Positions 46,643 through 56,006 of a stretch of 64,000 nt of DNA are shown here, piece by piece. The stretch is from positions 372,001 to 436,000 of the forward strand of contig CAWESA010000010.1 in assembly GCA_963811605.1 (NCBI GenBank), in the 5' to 3' direction. Below the pieces are notes generated by a model. That model saw only the letters and a program-made list of their open reading frames with translations. It searched no databases and was not told the DNA's origin. The stretch's first letter is position 1, and each line of letters starts with the position of its first letter. The translations under genes and the position numbers were made by a program. The DNA is from CAVQLX01 sp963811605 (GTDB taxonomy: Bacteria > Desulfobacterota > Binatia > DP-6).

Positions 46643-47035
46643 ATGACGACCGACCTGTGGATGCTGGTCTGGACCGCGGTGCTGTGCCTCTGCCTCCCGT
46701 TCGTCTACCTGCCGTCACGCATCATGACGCCGGGGGGCCTCGCGTGGGGACTCGGGAATCGCCACGAGCCGTTCGACTTTCCGCACTGGGCGGGACGCGG
46801 CGAGCGCGCCCACCGCAACCTCCTCGAGAACATCGCACCGTTCGCCATCCTGGTCCTGGTCGCCCAGGTCGCCGGCAAGGCGAACGCGACGACGGCGCTC
46901 GGCGCCACCATCTTCTTCTGGGGCCGCGTGGCGCACGCGGCCGTCTATCTCGCGGGCATCACCTACGTCCGCACCCTCGTCTTCGCCGTGGCCTTTTTCG
47001 GCGAGGTGCTGATCTTCCTCCAGCTCTTCCGCTGA
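46643..47035 (+). CDS. MAPEG family membrane protein
   Basis: 130-residue protein with four hydrophobic helices (LWMLVWTAVLCLCLPFVYLP, LENIAPFAILVLVAQVAG, ATTALGATIFFWGRVAHA, TLVFAVAFFGEVLIFLQLF). RGERAHRNLLENIAPFA and FFWGRVAHAAVYLAGI are the MAPEG (eicosanoid/glutathione) signature. Bacterial MAPEG proteins are of uncertain function, some with glutathione transferase activity. It is divergent from the LLM gene. A GST gene lies 1.4 kb away. Confidence 0.88.
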   Translation: MTTDLWMLVWTAVLCLCLPFVYLPSRIMTPGGLAWGLGNRHEPFDFPHWAGRGERAHRNLLENIAPFAILVLVAQVAGKANATTALGATIFFWGRVAHAAVYLAGITYVRTLVFAVAFFGEVLIFLQLFR

Positions 47036-47039
47036 GTGC

Positions 47040-48143
47040 TCAGGGCGGTCCGCCGGTCGCGAAGATGGTGACGCCGTCGACGGGCGGCACCCGATCGACG
47101 CTCACCGGCGCCGCGAAGGATCGCGCCGCGAGCAGCGCGACCACGCGGAGCTTGGCGGGGACGGTGACGTGCCAGCGCCCGCGGCGCGAGATGCGGGCGG
47201 GCGGTCCCAGCTGCCAGCTCTCGCCATCGTGCACGTACACCAGGACGACGAAGCGCGACGGCGTCGCCGACTCGACTCGCCCCTCCAGCCCGGGCGCGGG
47301 TCGGGTCACCGTGAGGCGGGGCCGTGCGAGCTGCCAGGCGAGGAGCTTGGGGGTGCCGTCGTCCCGGTACAGCCCGAGGGCTCCCGCCGCGCCGCCCGCC
47401 CACGGCTGGTCGTACGCCTCGTCGTAGGCGAAGGGCACGTCGCGGCTCGCCAGGCAGGAGAGATAGGCGCGCTGCGCGTGCTCGTTCGCGCCCGGCTGTC
47501 CCGCGGTCGGAAAGCCCGCCGCCGCCAGCGCGATGGGCCGGTCTTGCGGCCCGCGCTCGAGGAGCTCGCGATAGGCGGCCATGGTCACGCCGCACGCTTC
47601 CTGCGCCCCGTGCGGCACGTCGATGGCGGGGATGGGGAAGACCCAGTCGCCCACGCCCAGGAGGTGCGGGTCGGCGCGATAGGACGCCACCTGCTCCCGG
47701 ACGGCGACCGGCCGGCCCGTGGCGCGCCGGAGTCCGGCGACCGCCGCTTCCAGCGCGCGCCGCCCGTAGCGGCGCGTCGCGAGCCCGCCGCTGCCGACCG
47801 CGTAGCCGTCGGCGCAGCGGCGCAGGGCACGCGCCGCGCGCAGCTCCGCGGCATCGGTCGGATCCGCGACCCCGATGATGACGGAGACGAAGCCATGACG
47901 TTTCAGGAAGCGGCACACCGGCTTCGAGCCCCGCGTGGTCCGCTCCGTCACCGCGGCGCGGAACCCCAGCCGCCAGAGATCCTCGGCGTCGGCGCGGAGC
48001 GACGCGGCACGTGGTCGCCAGCTGGGATCGGGAAGGAAGCCGAGGGGGCGGTAGACCGCGAGCTTGCCGCCCCCGAAGAGGTCGGGTCCCGCCGCGCTGA
48101 TCGGCCCCACCATGGCCGCGACGAGGAGGAGGGCAGAGCGCAT
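47040..48143 (-). CDS. Exported GH17-like glycoside hydrolase
   Basis: 367-residue protein with a signal peptide (LLLVAAMVGPISAAGP). A barrel is suggested by LAVYRPLGFLPDPSW, FLKRHGFVSVIIGVADPTDA, AVREQVASYRADPHLLGVGD, DWVFPIPAIDVPHGA and VPFAYDEAYDQPWAGGA. The Y-x-x-D-P-x-L/GDWVFP and E-A-x-D-x-PW features resemble GH17 beta-1,3-glucanases of bacteria. A C-terminal ~80-residue beta domain (GRVESATPSRFVVLVYVHDG) follows. Convergent with the MAPEG gene. The enzyme class is a moderate-confidence call. Confidence 0.65.
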   Translation of the reverse strand: MRSALLLVAAMVGPISAAGPDLFGGGKLAVYRPLGFLPDPSWRPRAASLRADAEDLWRLGFRAAVTERTTRGSKPVCRFLKRHGFVSVIIGVADPTDAAELRAARALRRCADGYAVGSGGLATRRYGRRALEAAVAGLRRATGRPVAVREQVASYRADPHLLGVGDWVFPIPAIDVPHGAQEACGVTMAAYRELLERGPQDRPIALAAAGFPTAGQPGANEHAQRAYLSCLASRDVPFAYDEAYDQPWAGGAAGALGLYRDDGTPKLLAWQLARPRLTVTRPAPGLEGRVESATPSRFVVLVYVHDGESWQLGPPARISRRGRWHVTVPAKLRVVALLAARSFAAPVSVDRVPPVDGVTIFATGGPP

Positions 48144-48395
48144 CGCGCCGGTCTAGCGCGGATCGCCGCAGGGGCAAATTCCGGTCATGCTTCGCCACAG
48201 GCGCGACGCGCATTTCGATACCCGCGCGCCGCCCGCGGACGCTCCTCGCCGCCGGCTGGCGGCACGGCCTTGCTGGCATGCCATCTGCACCACGTCGCCC
48301 GAGAGGATGGGCCGCGCATCGATGCTTGCCTCGACTCACACGAGGTGTACGTCGGATGGAAGCGCGCGCTGGATGCGCAGCAGGGGGAGCACGAG

Positions 48396-49007
48396 ATGAA
48401 AGTGTACGACTTCGCCGGAGCACCGAACCCGAGAAAGCTACGGGTCTACCTCGCCGAGAAGGGACTCGACATTCCCATGGAGTCGGTCGACATCCTGAGC
48501 GGGAAGAATCGCACGCCCGAGTTCCTGGCCAAGAAGAATCCGCTGGGCGGGTTGCCCGTGCTCGAGCTCGACGACGGCAGCTGTCTCACCGAGTCGCTCG
48601 CCATCATGGAGTATCTCGAGGAGCTGCATCCGACTCCGCCGATGCTCGGCAGCACGCCGCTCGATCGCGCGCGCGTGCGCGAGGCGGAGCGCATCTGCGA
48701 GATCGGCGTCCTCAGCAGCGTGGGCACCATCTTCCAGAACACCCATCCGCTCTTCGCACAGCGCGTGAAGCAATCGCCCGAGGCGGCCGAGAACGCCCGC
48801 GGGCGCCTGAACAACGCCCTCAAGGTGCTCGACGATCGGCTCGCCGCGCACCAGTTCGTCGCCGGTGCCTCGCCGACCATCGGCGACTGCACGCTGCTCG
48901 CCGCGCTCGAGTTCGCGGGGTTTGCCGGCATCGACATCGACCCGGCCTATCGCAACGTCCATCGCTGGTACGCCGATTTCAAGCAGCGTCCGAGCGCCTC
49001 GGCATGA
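48396..49007 (+). CDS. Glutathione S-transferase
   Basis: 203-residue GST. The N-terminal thioredoxin fold reads VYDFAGAPNPRKLRVYLAEK, then NPLGGLPVLELDDGSCLTES with the cis-Pro and the GSH-binding Glu-Ser. The C-terminal helical domain has FVAGASPTIGDCTLLAALEF (N-capping box). The ATG follows AGGGGGAG. DUF427 overlaps by 4 bp downstream, so the two are co-expressed. Likely detoxification; substrate is unknown. Confidence 0.93.
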   Translation: MKVYDFAGAPNPRKLRVYLAEKGLDIPMESVDILSGKNRTPEFLAKKNPLGGLPVLELDDGSCLTESLAIMEYLEELHPTPPMLGSTPLDRARVREAERICEIGVLSSVGTIFQNTHPLFAQRVKQSPEAAENARGRLNNALKVLDDRLAAHQFVAGASPTIGDCTLLAALEFAGFAGIDIDPAYRNVHRWYADFKQRPSASA

Positions 49008-49507
49008 CGCCACGCTCGATCGAGCCCGTCGCGCCGCGCCAGGGGCAGGAATCGGCGTGGACGTATCCGAGGCCGCCCCGGGTCGAGTGCTGCCAGCGAC
49101 GCGTCGTCGTCGTCTGCGCCGGCATGGTGGTCGCCGACACGACGCGGCCGCTGCGCGTCGTCGAGACCAGCCATCCGCCGGTCTACTACGTGCCCCCGGC
49201 GGACTGCGTGCAGAGCTGCTTCCGTCCCACCTCGGAGGAGAGCTTCTGCGAGTTCAAGGGCGTGGCGCGCTACTACGACATCGTCGTCGGCGAGCACGTC
49301 GCCCGCGACGCGGCCTGGGCCTATCCCAGCCCGGCGGCGCGCTACGCCGTCCTGCACGACTACGTGGCGGTGTACCCGGGCCGCGTCGATGCCTGCTACG
49401 TCGACGGCGAGCGCGTGCAGGCGCAGGAGGGACGCTTCTACGGCGGCTGGATCACGCGCGACGTGGCGGGACCGTTCAAGGGCGGCCCCGGCACGCACGG
49501 CTGGTAG
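49004..49507 (+). CDS. DUF427 family protein
   Basis: 167-residue DUF427 protein. It contains WTYPRPPRVECCQRRVVVVC, GMVVADTTRPLRVVETSHPP, YYVPPADCVQSCFRPTSEES, FCEFKGVARYYDIVVGE, WAYPSPAARYAVLHDYVAVY and the end FYGGWITRDVAGPFKGGPGT, all standard for the family. The function is uncertain. The ATG overlaps the GST stop. Confidence 0.92.
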   Translation: MTPRSIEPVAPRQGQESAWTYPRPPRVECCQRRVVVVCAGMVVADTTRPLRVVETSHPPVYYVPPADCVQSCFRPTSEESFCEFKGVARYYDIVVGEHVARDAAWAYPSPAARYAVLHDYVAVYPGRVDACYVDGERVQAQEGRFYGGWITRDVAGPFKGGPGTHGW

Positions 49508-49513
49508 CGCGCG

Positions 49514-50440
49514 CTAGGGTCGCCGGTCGTCGCGCGCAGGCGCCGGCTCGGCGCCGCCCAGGCTGAGCGCACGGGCATGCCCCACCGCCTGCCAGCGCGC
49601 GGTGTCGGACAGCCCGGCGAAGGCCTCGACGTGGGGGGCGCGCGAGAGACGCACGAAGAGCGTGCGATCGCTGCGGTCGCCCAGGCTGCCGGGTGACGTG
49701 AGATCGACGGCTCGCCCCGCCACTCCCTGTCCCGATGCGCCGTGGCAGGCGGCGCATCGTTCACGCCAGACGCGGGCGCCGTCGGCACGGTCGGCGGCCG
49801 AGTGCTGGCGCCCCCAGAGCCACGCCACCAGATCCCACCGCTGCTGCGTGCCGAGCGACTGCGACCACTCCGGCATGCCACGGCGGCGATGTCCCAGGCC
49901 GATGAGGGTGACGAAGTCGAGCGGAGTCTCCCGACGCATGAAGACGACGTTCGTGAAGTCGGCCGGCGTCATCTCGCCGCTGCGCGCGTCCGGTCCGTCG
50001 CCGGCACCCTGCGGGCCGTGGCACCCCGCGCAGTTGTCGGCGTAGAGCACCCGACCACGCGCCGCCGACGGCGCCGCCGGCGGCGCGGTCTCGAGCGTCG
50101 TCCCGGTCTTCCGGCTGACGGTCTCCACCAGGACGGCGATCCGATCCGGGACGTCGGGGCTGCCGGTCTCCACCTTCAACGCGGCCGCGATCGCCCCGAG
50201 CTCCTCGTCGGGCACGAGACGCAGGCCGGCATTGAGCTGCCTGGCATCGGCGAGTCGCAGGCGTGCCTCCTCGAGCTCGCTGAGCGATTCGAGCTCCGCG
50301 CCGCGATCCTCGAAGGCTTCGAGATACGCGAGGCGCACGCCCGTCAGGAGCTCGAGGAGGTGGCGGGTGTCCGTCGTCCGATCGTCGGCGCGCCCCACGG
50401 CCGGGGTGACGAGCGCCGCGAGCAGGACGAGCCGCAGCAA
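49514..50440 (-). CDS. Exported dihaem cytochrome c
   Basis: About 308 residues. A signal peptide (LRLVLLAALVTPAVGRADD) is followed by a helical region (HLLELLTGVRLAYLEAFEDR) and two cytochrome c domains with CAGCH (LYADNCAGCHGPQGAGDGP) and CAACH (VWRERCAACHGASGQGVAG). MPADFTNV-like TPADFTNVVFMR and RRGMPEWSQSLG supply possible Met ligands. The start is uncertain: TTG at 50440 is the nearest that gives a compact signal peptide, and no clear ribosome-binding site is visible. It should carry electrons in the periplasm. Confidence 0.82.
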   Translation of the reverse strand: MLRLVLLAALVTPAVGRADDRTTDTRHLLELLTGVRLAYLEAFEDRGAELESLSELEEARLRLADARQLNAGLRLVPDEELGAIAAALKVETGSPDVPDRIAVLVETVSRKTGTTLETAPPAAPSAARGRVLYADNCAGCHGPQGAGDGPDARSGEMTPADFTNVVFMRRETPLDFVTLIGLGHRRRGMPEWSQSLGTQQRWDLVAWLWGRQHSAADRADGARVWRERCAACHGASGQGVAGRAVDLTSPGSLGDRSDRTLFVRLSRAPHVEAFAGLSDTARWQAVGHARALSLGGAEPAPARDDRRP

Positions 50441-50448
50441 CGCGGCGA

Positions 50449-51009
50449 TCAGGATGCCGGGACCGCGAACGTGCCCTCCGCGGATACCGTGCCGAGACCC
50501 GCGTCGTCGGCGCAGGATCCCTGGTTGCAGCTCTGATTCGAATCGAGGGTGCCCGAGAAGCGGCCGCGCACGGTCGCACCGTCGAACGACTCGACCGTCA
50601 CGTGAAACGATCCCACGGTGTCGAGGTTGGCGTCGATCGTGGCCGCCGCGAGCCAGATGTTCTCGGTGAAGGTGCGACGCCTGTACTGCGATTCGCCGTA
50701 GCTGGCGATGCAATCTGCCGACCAGGGCACGGTCGAGGTCCTGCTGAGGCACGAGATGACGACGACCTGCGACTTCCCGTGCAGCCTCGGCAGCTCGGTG
50801 CCCGCCAGGGTGAGGATGGCGGTGCCGAACTGCGGGTCGACCGAGTAGCTCGACTGCACGAGACCCGGCGTCTTCTTCTTCGGAACGACCTTGAGCTTCA
50901 TGCCGTTGATCTTGCCGAACACCCCGATCTTCTGCGGCTTGGCGGACGCCGGGACGCAGAATCCCAGCGCGGCCACGGCAATTGCGGTTGCGGCGAACAC
51001 ACTCCTCAT
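50449..51009 (-). CDS. Small secreted protein of unknown function
   Basis: 186-residue exported protein. A signal peptide (MRSVFAATAIAVAALGFCVPASA) precedes a beta-rich domain with KIGVFGKINGMKLKVVPKKK, TAILTLAGTELPRLHGKSQV, TVESFDGATVRGRFSGTLDS and a Cys pair (QSCNQGSCADD). It resembles DUF-type immunoglobulin-like lipoproteins, but no family is certain. The cytochrome c gene follows directly downstream. Confidence 0.8.
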   Translation of the reverse strand: MRSVFAATAIAVAALGFCVPASAKPQKIGVFGKINGMKLKVVPKKKTPGLVQSSYSVDPQFGTAILTLAGTELPRLHGKSQVVVISCLSRTSTVPWSADCIASYGESQYRRRTFTENIWLAAATIDANLDTVGSFHVTVESFDGATVRGRFSGTLDSNQSCNQGSCADDAGLGTVSAEGTFAVPAS

Positions 51010-51110
51010 CAGTCGAAATCCTCCGGGTAGCGGGAGCGATGGACGGCCGGGCCGTCCGGACACGGCACGGGCCAGGCGGCGGATGCCGCCCGGCCCGTGC
51101 TCGATGGACT

Positions 51111-53321
51111 CTACTCCGCGGCCAGGTCGATCTCCTTCAGGATCGATCCCGTGTTGTCGCGGTAGGTGAACGTCGCCTGCGTGGTGTCGATCGTGGCGTA
51201 CACGTAGTTGCGGCGATCGATGTCGAAGAACTGGATGGTGGGGAACAGGCCGGGAAGGTTGTTCACGAACGGCAGGATGCCGGCCGGCAGCTCGCGATAG
51301 ATCGAGTCCATCCCGATGGCGCCGGCGACGATCTCCTGGATGCTGCCAGCCGACGGCCCGGGATTGGCCACGACGGGATTGTAGATCGCGGCATGGATGT
51401 CGGTGGAGAGGAAGATGACGTTCGCGATGTGGTCGTCCGTCATCACGTTGCCGTCCGGATTGCGGATGAACTCGAGCATCTCGGCCCGCTCGGCCGCATA
51501 GCCCTCCCAGCGATCGTACGGCAGGAACAGCAGGTTGGTGATCAGCGGGCCGTTCATCACGAACTTCCACTTGGCGGTCGAGGCCGCGAGCCCCGCCTTG
51601 AGCCACGCCTTCTGCGTGGCGCCCAGGTAGGTGCGTCCCGGATCGTTGATCTCGGTCGTGCACGGACCCGCGGGCGGAAGGACGGCGGGATCGCTCCCGC
51701 TCAGGCACGCCGGCTCGGTCACGTACGCCTGGGCGCTGCGATACTGGCGGTTGTCGGTCAGGAAGAACTCCGCCACGTCGCCCCACTTGAAGCTGCGGTA
51801 GAGCAGCATGGGATCGCCGGTGTTCTCGCGCATCGGCATCCAGTCGCGGAACGCCTGGTTGCCGGCGATGATCTGCGGGCCGAACGCGCCGAACGGCGAG
51901 CCGTAGAAGTCGTTGGTGACCTCGTGGTCGTCCCAGATGCTGTTCGTCCCGACGTTCGCCATCAGGTCGCGCAGCGCGCGGTCGTCACGGTTCTCGCGGT
52001 ACTTGGCGTAGTAGTCCGCCAGCACGATGGCCTCGCCCGTGCCGCTGCGCGAGTCGTCGCCGTAGATCGTGTCCCCGACGTAGAGGAAGAGATCCGGGTC
52101 GTCGCGCGTGATCCCCTCCAGCACGGCGTACGGCTTGAAGAACGCGTTCGAGTCGCCGGTGAACGCGAACGTGAAGGGCGCGGTCGACGCGGCGACGGGC
52201 GCCGTCCGGATGCGACCCGTGCGGCTCGTCCCACCGGCGCCGGTGAAGCGATAGTAGTAGCGGGTGGAGGCCGTGAGCCCGGTCACCTCGACCTTGATCG
52301 TGTTGTCGCGCACCGGATCGGGGATCAGCCCCGAGACGGTCTGGGCGACCGGGGCGAAGGCCGGGTTGGTCGCCACCTCGAGCGCGAAGGGCGGCGTGGC
52401 GGCGAGGTCGACCTGCGCCCACGCCATGAAGGCGGTGTCGGTCGCATCGCCCGCCGCGATGCCGTACGGGAAGTCGCCCAGGTCGGACAGCGCGCTGACG
52501 GCCGCCGAGCCGGTGTCCGCCTGCACGGCGGTGGTGGCCGCGATGCAGCGCGACAGGCGCGTGCGCGGCGGAATCGCGTTGCCCGAGCCGCTGCGCTCGA
52601 AGGTCATGTACTGGAACGCCGACGCCGGGGCGCCGACGCGCAGATCGCCGCACTCGCCCCCCACCTGCAGGGCGGCGTCGAGGACCTGCGTGTCGCTGCA
52701 CTTCTTCTCGACCAGCAGGATGAGCTTGTCCCGCGCCTTGTCGAAGGAGGCGAATGCCTTCGCGTCGGGGCACGCGCCCGGCGCGCTCTCGACCAGCGCG
52801 ATGGGCTTGGCGCACTTGCGGCGCGCCTTCTGCCGCAGGCTGGCGCCCTTGCGCAGCGCCTTGCCGATGGTCTGCTCGCACTTGCGCAGCAGCGGATCGG
52901 CGATCTGCCCCGACCCGTCGTAGGCCACGTCGATCAGCTCACGCGCCCGCGGGCCGTGGATGTCGTCCGTGATGCAGTCGACCAGGTCGGCGACGCTGGC
53001 CGCCCCCGCGCAGGCGAGGCCGAGATCGGCCTCGGCCACCAGCGGCGCCGGGCACTTCGCCGAGAGCTTGGTCGTGAGCTTGGTCTCGGCGCTGGCGGCG
53101 GCAGCGGTCACCGTCGCATCGACCGAGCAGTCGGCGGGCATGCCGGTGGCTGCGCGACGATCGCGGCACTTGGCCTCTGCCTTGTATACCCCGTCGAAGT
53201 ACTTCTGCGCCGCGGAGCCGATGGCATCCTGGCACTTCTGGGCCGGCGTCTGTCCCGCTCCGGCGAGCGACGACAGGGCCAGGGCAGCCAGGCTGCCCGA
53301 GACGAGCACGAACGTTCTCAT
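51111..53321 (-). CDS. Secreted PhoD-like phosphatase with Cys-rich N-terminal module
   Basis: 736-residue exported protein. Residues ~20-240 form a Cys/Lys-rich helical module (KCQDAIGSAAQKYFDGVYKA, KCEQTIGKALRKGASLRQKA), reminiscent of that in the protein at 13737-16211. A Fn3-like N-terminal PhoD segment (EVTGLTASTRYYYRFTGAG) follows. The metallophosphatase core has TFAFTGDSNAFFKPYAVLEG, LFLYVGDTIYGDD, SIWDDHEVTNDFYGS and FLSTDIHAAIYN, which hold the metal ligands. It should be a Ca/Fe-dependent phosphodiesterase/alkaline phosphatase outside the cell. The signal is SLAALALSSLAGAGQ. Confidence 0.9.
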   Translation of the reverse strand: MRTFVLVSGSLAALALSSLAGAGQTPAQKCQDAIGSAAQKYFDGVYKAEAKCRDRRAATGMPADCSVDATVTAAAASAETKLTTKLSAKCPAPLVAEADLGLACAGAASVADLVDCITDDIHGPRARELIDVAYDGSGQIADPLLRKCEQTIGKALRKGASLRQKARRKCAKPIALVESAPGACPDAKAFASFDKARDKLILLVEKKCSDTQVLDAALQVGGECGDLRVGAPASAFQYMTFERSGSGNAIPPRTRLSRCIAATTAVQADTGSAAVSALSDLGDFPYGIAAGDATDTAFMAWAQVDLAATPPFALEVATNPAFAPVAQTVSGLIPDPVRDNTIKVEVTGLTASTRYYYRFTGAGGTSRTGRIRTAPVAASTAPFTFAFTGDSNAFFKPYAVLEGITRDDPDLFLYVGDTIYGDDSRSGTGEAIVLADYYAKYRENRDDRALRDLMANVGTNSIWDDHEVTNDFYGSPFGAFGPQIIAGNQAFRDWMPMRENTGDPMLLYRSFKWGDVAEFFLTDNRQYRSAQAYVTEPACLSGSDPAVLPPAGPCTTEINDPGRTYLGATQKAWLKAGLAASTAKWKFVMNGPLITNLLFLPYDRWEGYAAERAEMLEFIRNPDGNVMTDDHIANVIFLSTDIHAAIYNPVVANPGPSAGSIQEIVAGAIGMDSIYRELPAGILPFVNNLPGLFPTIQFFDIDRRNYVYATIDTTQATFTYRDNTGSILKEIDLAAE

Positions 53322-53408
53322 GGTGGGTCCTCCCCCCGTTTGCTGCGCCGCGAAGCTAACCCGCCGCGAAAGCGCTTGTCCACGCTTTCTTGCAGTTCTA
53401 TCGGCCGG

Positions 53409-53738
53409 TCAGCGCGATCCCGAGCCGAAGCGGCGTCGCATCCCCTCACCCACCTCGCGCGACAGCTCCGCCGGATCGATCCCCTCCCGTTCGAGCAGCC
53501 GGCGGGCGTCGTCGGCCGTCACCGGCGCGGGGAGCAGCGTCGTGGTGGAGGTCGGTGGCGGGCTCGTCGTGGACGGCCTGCTGGACGAGGTCGACGACAG
53601 GGTCGTGCCGGGCGCGCGCCCGTCACGCGTCTCGGGCTCCGCCGCGCAGCCACCTGCCAGCGCGCCGACCGCCGCCAGGAGCAGGAGGAGCCCGTTCGGG
53701 ACGAGCAGGACGAGGAGCAGGGGCGGCAGCCGTCGCAT
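53409..53738 (-). CDS. Small lipoprotein with Ser/Thr-rich linker
   Basis: 109-residue lipoprotein. Hydrophobic N-terminus and lipobox LAGGC (Cys31) are followed by a Thr/Ser/Pro stretch (TTLSSTSSSRPSTTSPPPTS) and a C-terminal helix (ADDARRLLEREGIDPAELSREV). No family is recognised. It is the gene upstream of PhoD on the minus strand and may share its promoter region. Confidence 0.7.
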   Translation of the reverse strand: MRRLPPLLLVLLVPNGLLLLLAAVGALAGGCAAEPETRDGRAPGTTLSSTSSSRPSTTSPPPTSTTTLLPAPVTADDARRLLEREGIDPAELSREVGEGMRRRFGSGSR

Positions 53739-53834
53739 GGGACCACGCCCGCATACGACACCACGAGCCCTCTGACCACGGCGCGGCCGGCGTTGACACG
53801 CGACCCCGGCGCTGGAACGTTCGCACGCCCCATC

Positions 53835-56006
53835 ATGAGCGGATCCGCGGGAGAGACTCTTTCCGAGCACGCCTCCAAGGCGCTGGTCACGCGCCATGGC
53901 ATCCCGATCGCGCGCGAGCGGCTCGCGGCCGACGAGGCGGCGGCCATCGCCGCCGCCGAGGCGCTCGGCTACCCGGTGGTGGTGAAGCTGTGCGGCGACT
54001 CGATCGCGCACAAGACCGAGCGCAACCTGGTCCGGCTCGGGCTCGCCGACGCCGGGCAGGTCCGCACCGCCAGCCGGGAGCTGCTCGCGCGCGCGCGCCC
54101 GGACGACGGCCCCGTCGATCTCCTCGTCGCCGAGCAGGTCGGCGGACGGCGCGAGCTGATCGCCGGCCTCGTGCGCGACCCGCAGTTCGGGCCCTGCGTC
54201 GTGCTCGGCCTCGGCGGCATCTTCACCGAGGCCCTCGGCGACGTCGTCTTCGCGGCCGCGCCGCTCACCCACGTCGAGGCCCTGCGCGCGATCGACGGGC
54301 TGCGCACGCAGCGCCTGCTCGGTCCGTTTCGCGGCGAGCCGGCGGTGGACCGCGACGCGCTGGCGCGCATCCTGGTCGGCCTCGGGGCGCTCGCGGTCGC
54401 CAGACCCGACGTGCGCAGCGTCGACCTGAATCCGCTCATCGTGCACGACGGGCGCCCCGTCGCCGTCGACGCCCTGGTCGAGCTGGACACCGCGGCGGCG
54501 CGGCCCGATCTCGCGCCGTCGCCGGCTCCCGACCCGGGCGTGCTGCGGGATCGCTTCGGCGCGCTGTTCCATCCCCGCGGCGTCATCGTTGCCGGGGTCT
54601 CGAGCCATCCCGGCAAGTTCGGCTTCGCCGCCTTCCACAACCTGCTCCGCTTCGGCTACCGCGGCGCGGTCTTCGGCGTGAATCGCGACGGCGCGGAGGT
54701 GCTCGGGCGGCCGACGCTGCGCGACGTGCGCGACGTGCCGGCGGGCGCCGCCGACCTGGTGGTCGTGTGCACGCCGGCGGCGTCCAACGTCGCGGTGCTG
54801 CGCGAGTGCGCCGCGCGCGGCGCGCGCGCCGCCTTCGTGGCCACCGGTGGCTACGGCGAGGCCGGCGCCGAGGGCAAGGCGCTCGAGGCCGAGCTGGTCC
54901 GCACGGCCACCGAGTGCGGCGTGCTGCTGGCGGGGCCGAACGGCCAGGGCCTCGTCTCCACCGCCGACGACCTGTGCGCGCAGATCGTGGCGCCATACCC
55001 GCCCGCGGGACGCATCTCGGTGGCGAGCCAGAGCGGCAACCTGTGCTCGGCGCTCCTCAACTACGCGGTGCTCACCGGCGTCGGCGTCAGCAAGGCGATC
55101 TCGTGCGGAAACTCCGCGCAGACCACGATCGCGGACTACCTCGAGTACTTCGCCGTCGATCCCGACACCGCGGTCGCGCTGGCCTACGCCGAGGGAGTCG
55201 GCGACGGCCGCGCCTTCCTCGCCGCGGTCCGCCGCCTGGCGGCGGAGAAGCCACTCGTCTTCCTGAAAGGCGGGGCCGCCGGCGAGGGGCAGCGTGCCGC
55301 CGCCAGCCACACCGGCTCGCTGGCCACCGACGACCGCGTCTTCGACGGCATCTGCCGGCAGCTCGGCGTGCTGCGTGCCCCCACCGTCGAGCAGGCCTTC
55401 GAGTGGGCGGCCTCCTTCGCCACCCAGCCGCTGCCGCGTGGACGGCGGGTCGTCATCTTCACCACCGCCGGCGGCTGGGGCGTGCTCACCGCCGACGCGT
55501 GCGCCGCCGCGGGGCTCGAGGTCATGGCGCTGCCCGACGACCTGCGCGCGCACATCGACGAGATGCTGCCCGCCCGCTGGAGCCGCCAGAATCCGGTGGA
55601 CCTGGCCGGCGGCGAGACGCGCGACACCATCCCCGACGCCCTCGACCTGGTGTGCGCGCACCCCGACGTCGACGCGGTCGTGTTCCTCGGCCTCGGGATC
55701 CAGGCCAATCAGGCCAACGTGCTGCGCAGCGGCCCCTTCTTCCCGGGCAACGGCCTCGATCGCATCGTCGAGTTCCACGAGCGCCAGGAGCGCCGCTATG
55801 CCGAGGCGGCGCGGGCCGCATCGGAACGCCACCAGAAGCCGGTGCTCGTCGCCACCGAGCTGGTCTACGCAGACCGCGCCTACGGCAACCCGGGTCCGAT
55901 CGCCGTGCGCGAGGGAGGCCGTCTCTGCTACCCGAGCGCGCACCGCGCGGTCTCCGCGCTGCGCGCCATGGTCGACTATGTCGACTTCCGGAACGCGCGG
56001 CGCTGA
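53835..56006 (+). CDS. ADP-forming acyl-CoA synthetase (acetate-CoA ligase type)
   Basis: 723-residue protein with the beta (ATP-grasp) part first (residues ~15-220: ALGYPVVVKLCGDSIAHKTE, GLGGIFTEALGDVVFAAAPL, VDLNPLIV). The CoA-binding and succinyl-CoA synthetase-like alpha parts follow (~245-700: GVIVAGVSSHPGKFGFAAFH, GYRGAVFGVNRDGAEVLG, SQSGNLCSALLNYA, ISCGNSAQTTIADYLEYFA). The phospho-histidine is in AASHTGSLAT. It converts a carboxylic acid, CoA and ATP to acyl-CoA and ADP, or the reverse; the substrate is unknown. The ATG at 53835 starts MSGSAGETLSEHASKALV. Confidence 0.92.
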   Translation: MSGSAGETLSEHASKALVTRHGIPIARERLAADEAAAIAAAEALGYPVVVKLCGDSIAHKTERNLVRLGLADAGQVRTASRELLARARPDDGPVDLLVAEQVGGRRELIAGLVRDPQFGPCVVLGLGGIFTEALGDVVFAAAPLTHVEALRAIDGLRTQRLLGPFRGEPAVDRDALARILVGLGALAVARPDVRSVDLNPLIVHDGRPVAVDALVELDTAAARPDLAPSPAPDPGVLRDRFGALFHPRGVIVAGVSSHPGKFGFAAFHNLLRFGYRGAVFGVNRDGAEVLGRPTLRDVRDVPAGAADLVVVCTPAASNVAVLRECAARGARAAFVATGGYGEAGAEGKALEAELVRTATECGVLLAGPNGQGLVSTADDLCAQIVAPYPPAGRISVASQSGNLCSALLNYAVLTGVGVSKAISCGNSAQTTIADYLEYFAVDPDTAVALAYAEGVGDGRAFLAAVRRLAAEKPLVFLKGGAAGEGQRAAASHTGSLATDDRVFDGICRQLGVLRAPTVEQAFEWAASFATQPLPRGRRVVIFTTAGGWGVLTADACAAAGLEVMALPDDLRAHIDEMLPARWSRQNPVDLAGGETRDTIPDALDLVCAHPDVDAVVFLGLGIQANQANVLRSGPFFPGNGLDRIVEFHERQERRYAEAARAASERHQKPVLVATELVYADRAYGNPGPIAVREGGRLCYPSAHRAVSALRAMVDYVDFRNARR

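Noticed and set aside
48144..48395. A short plus-strand gene upstream of GST
   Set aside because: The open frame is Arg/Ala-rich with no family resemblance; the GST start at 48396 has its own ribosome-binding site.
50982..53800. Long plus-strand open frame leading into the acyl-CoA synthetase
   Set aside because: The region up to 53834 is antisense to PhoD and the small lipoprotein. Homology to the synthetase begins only at 53835.
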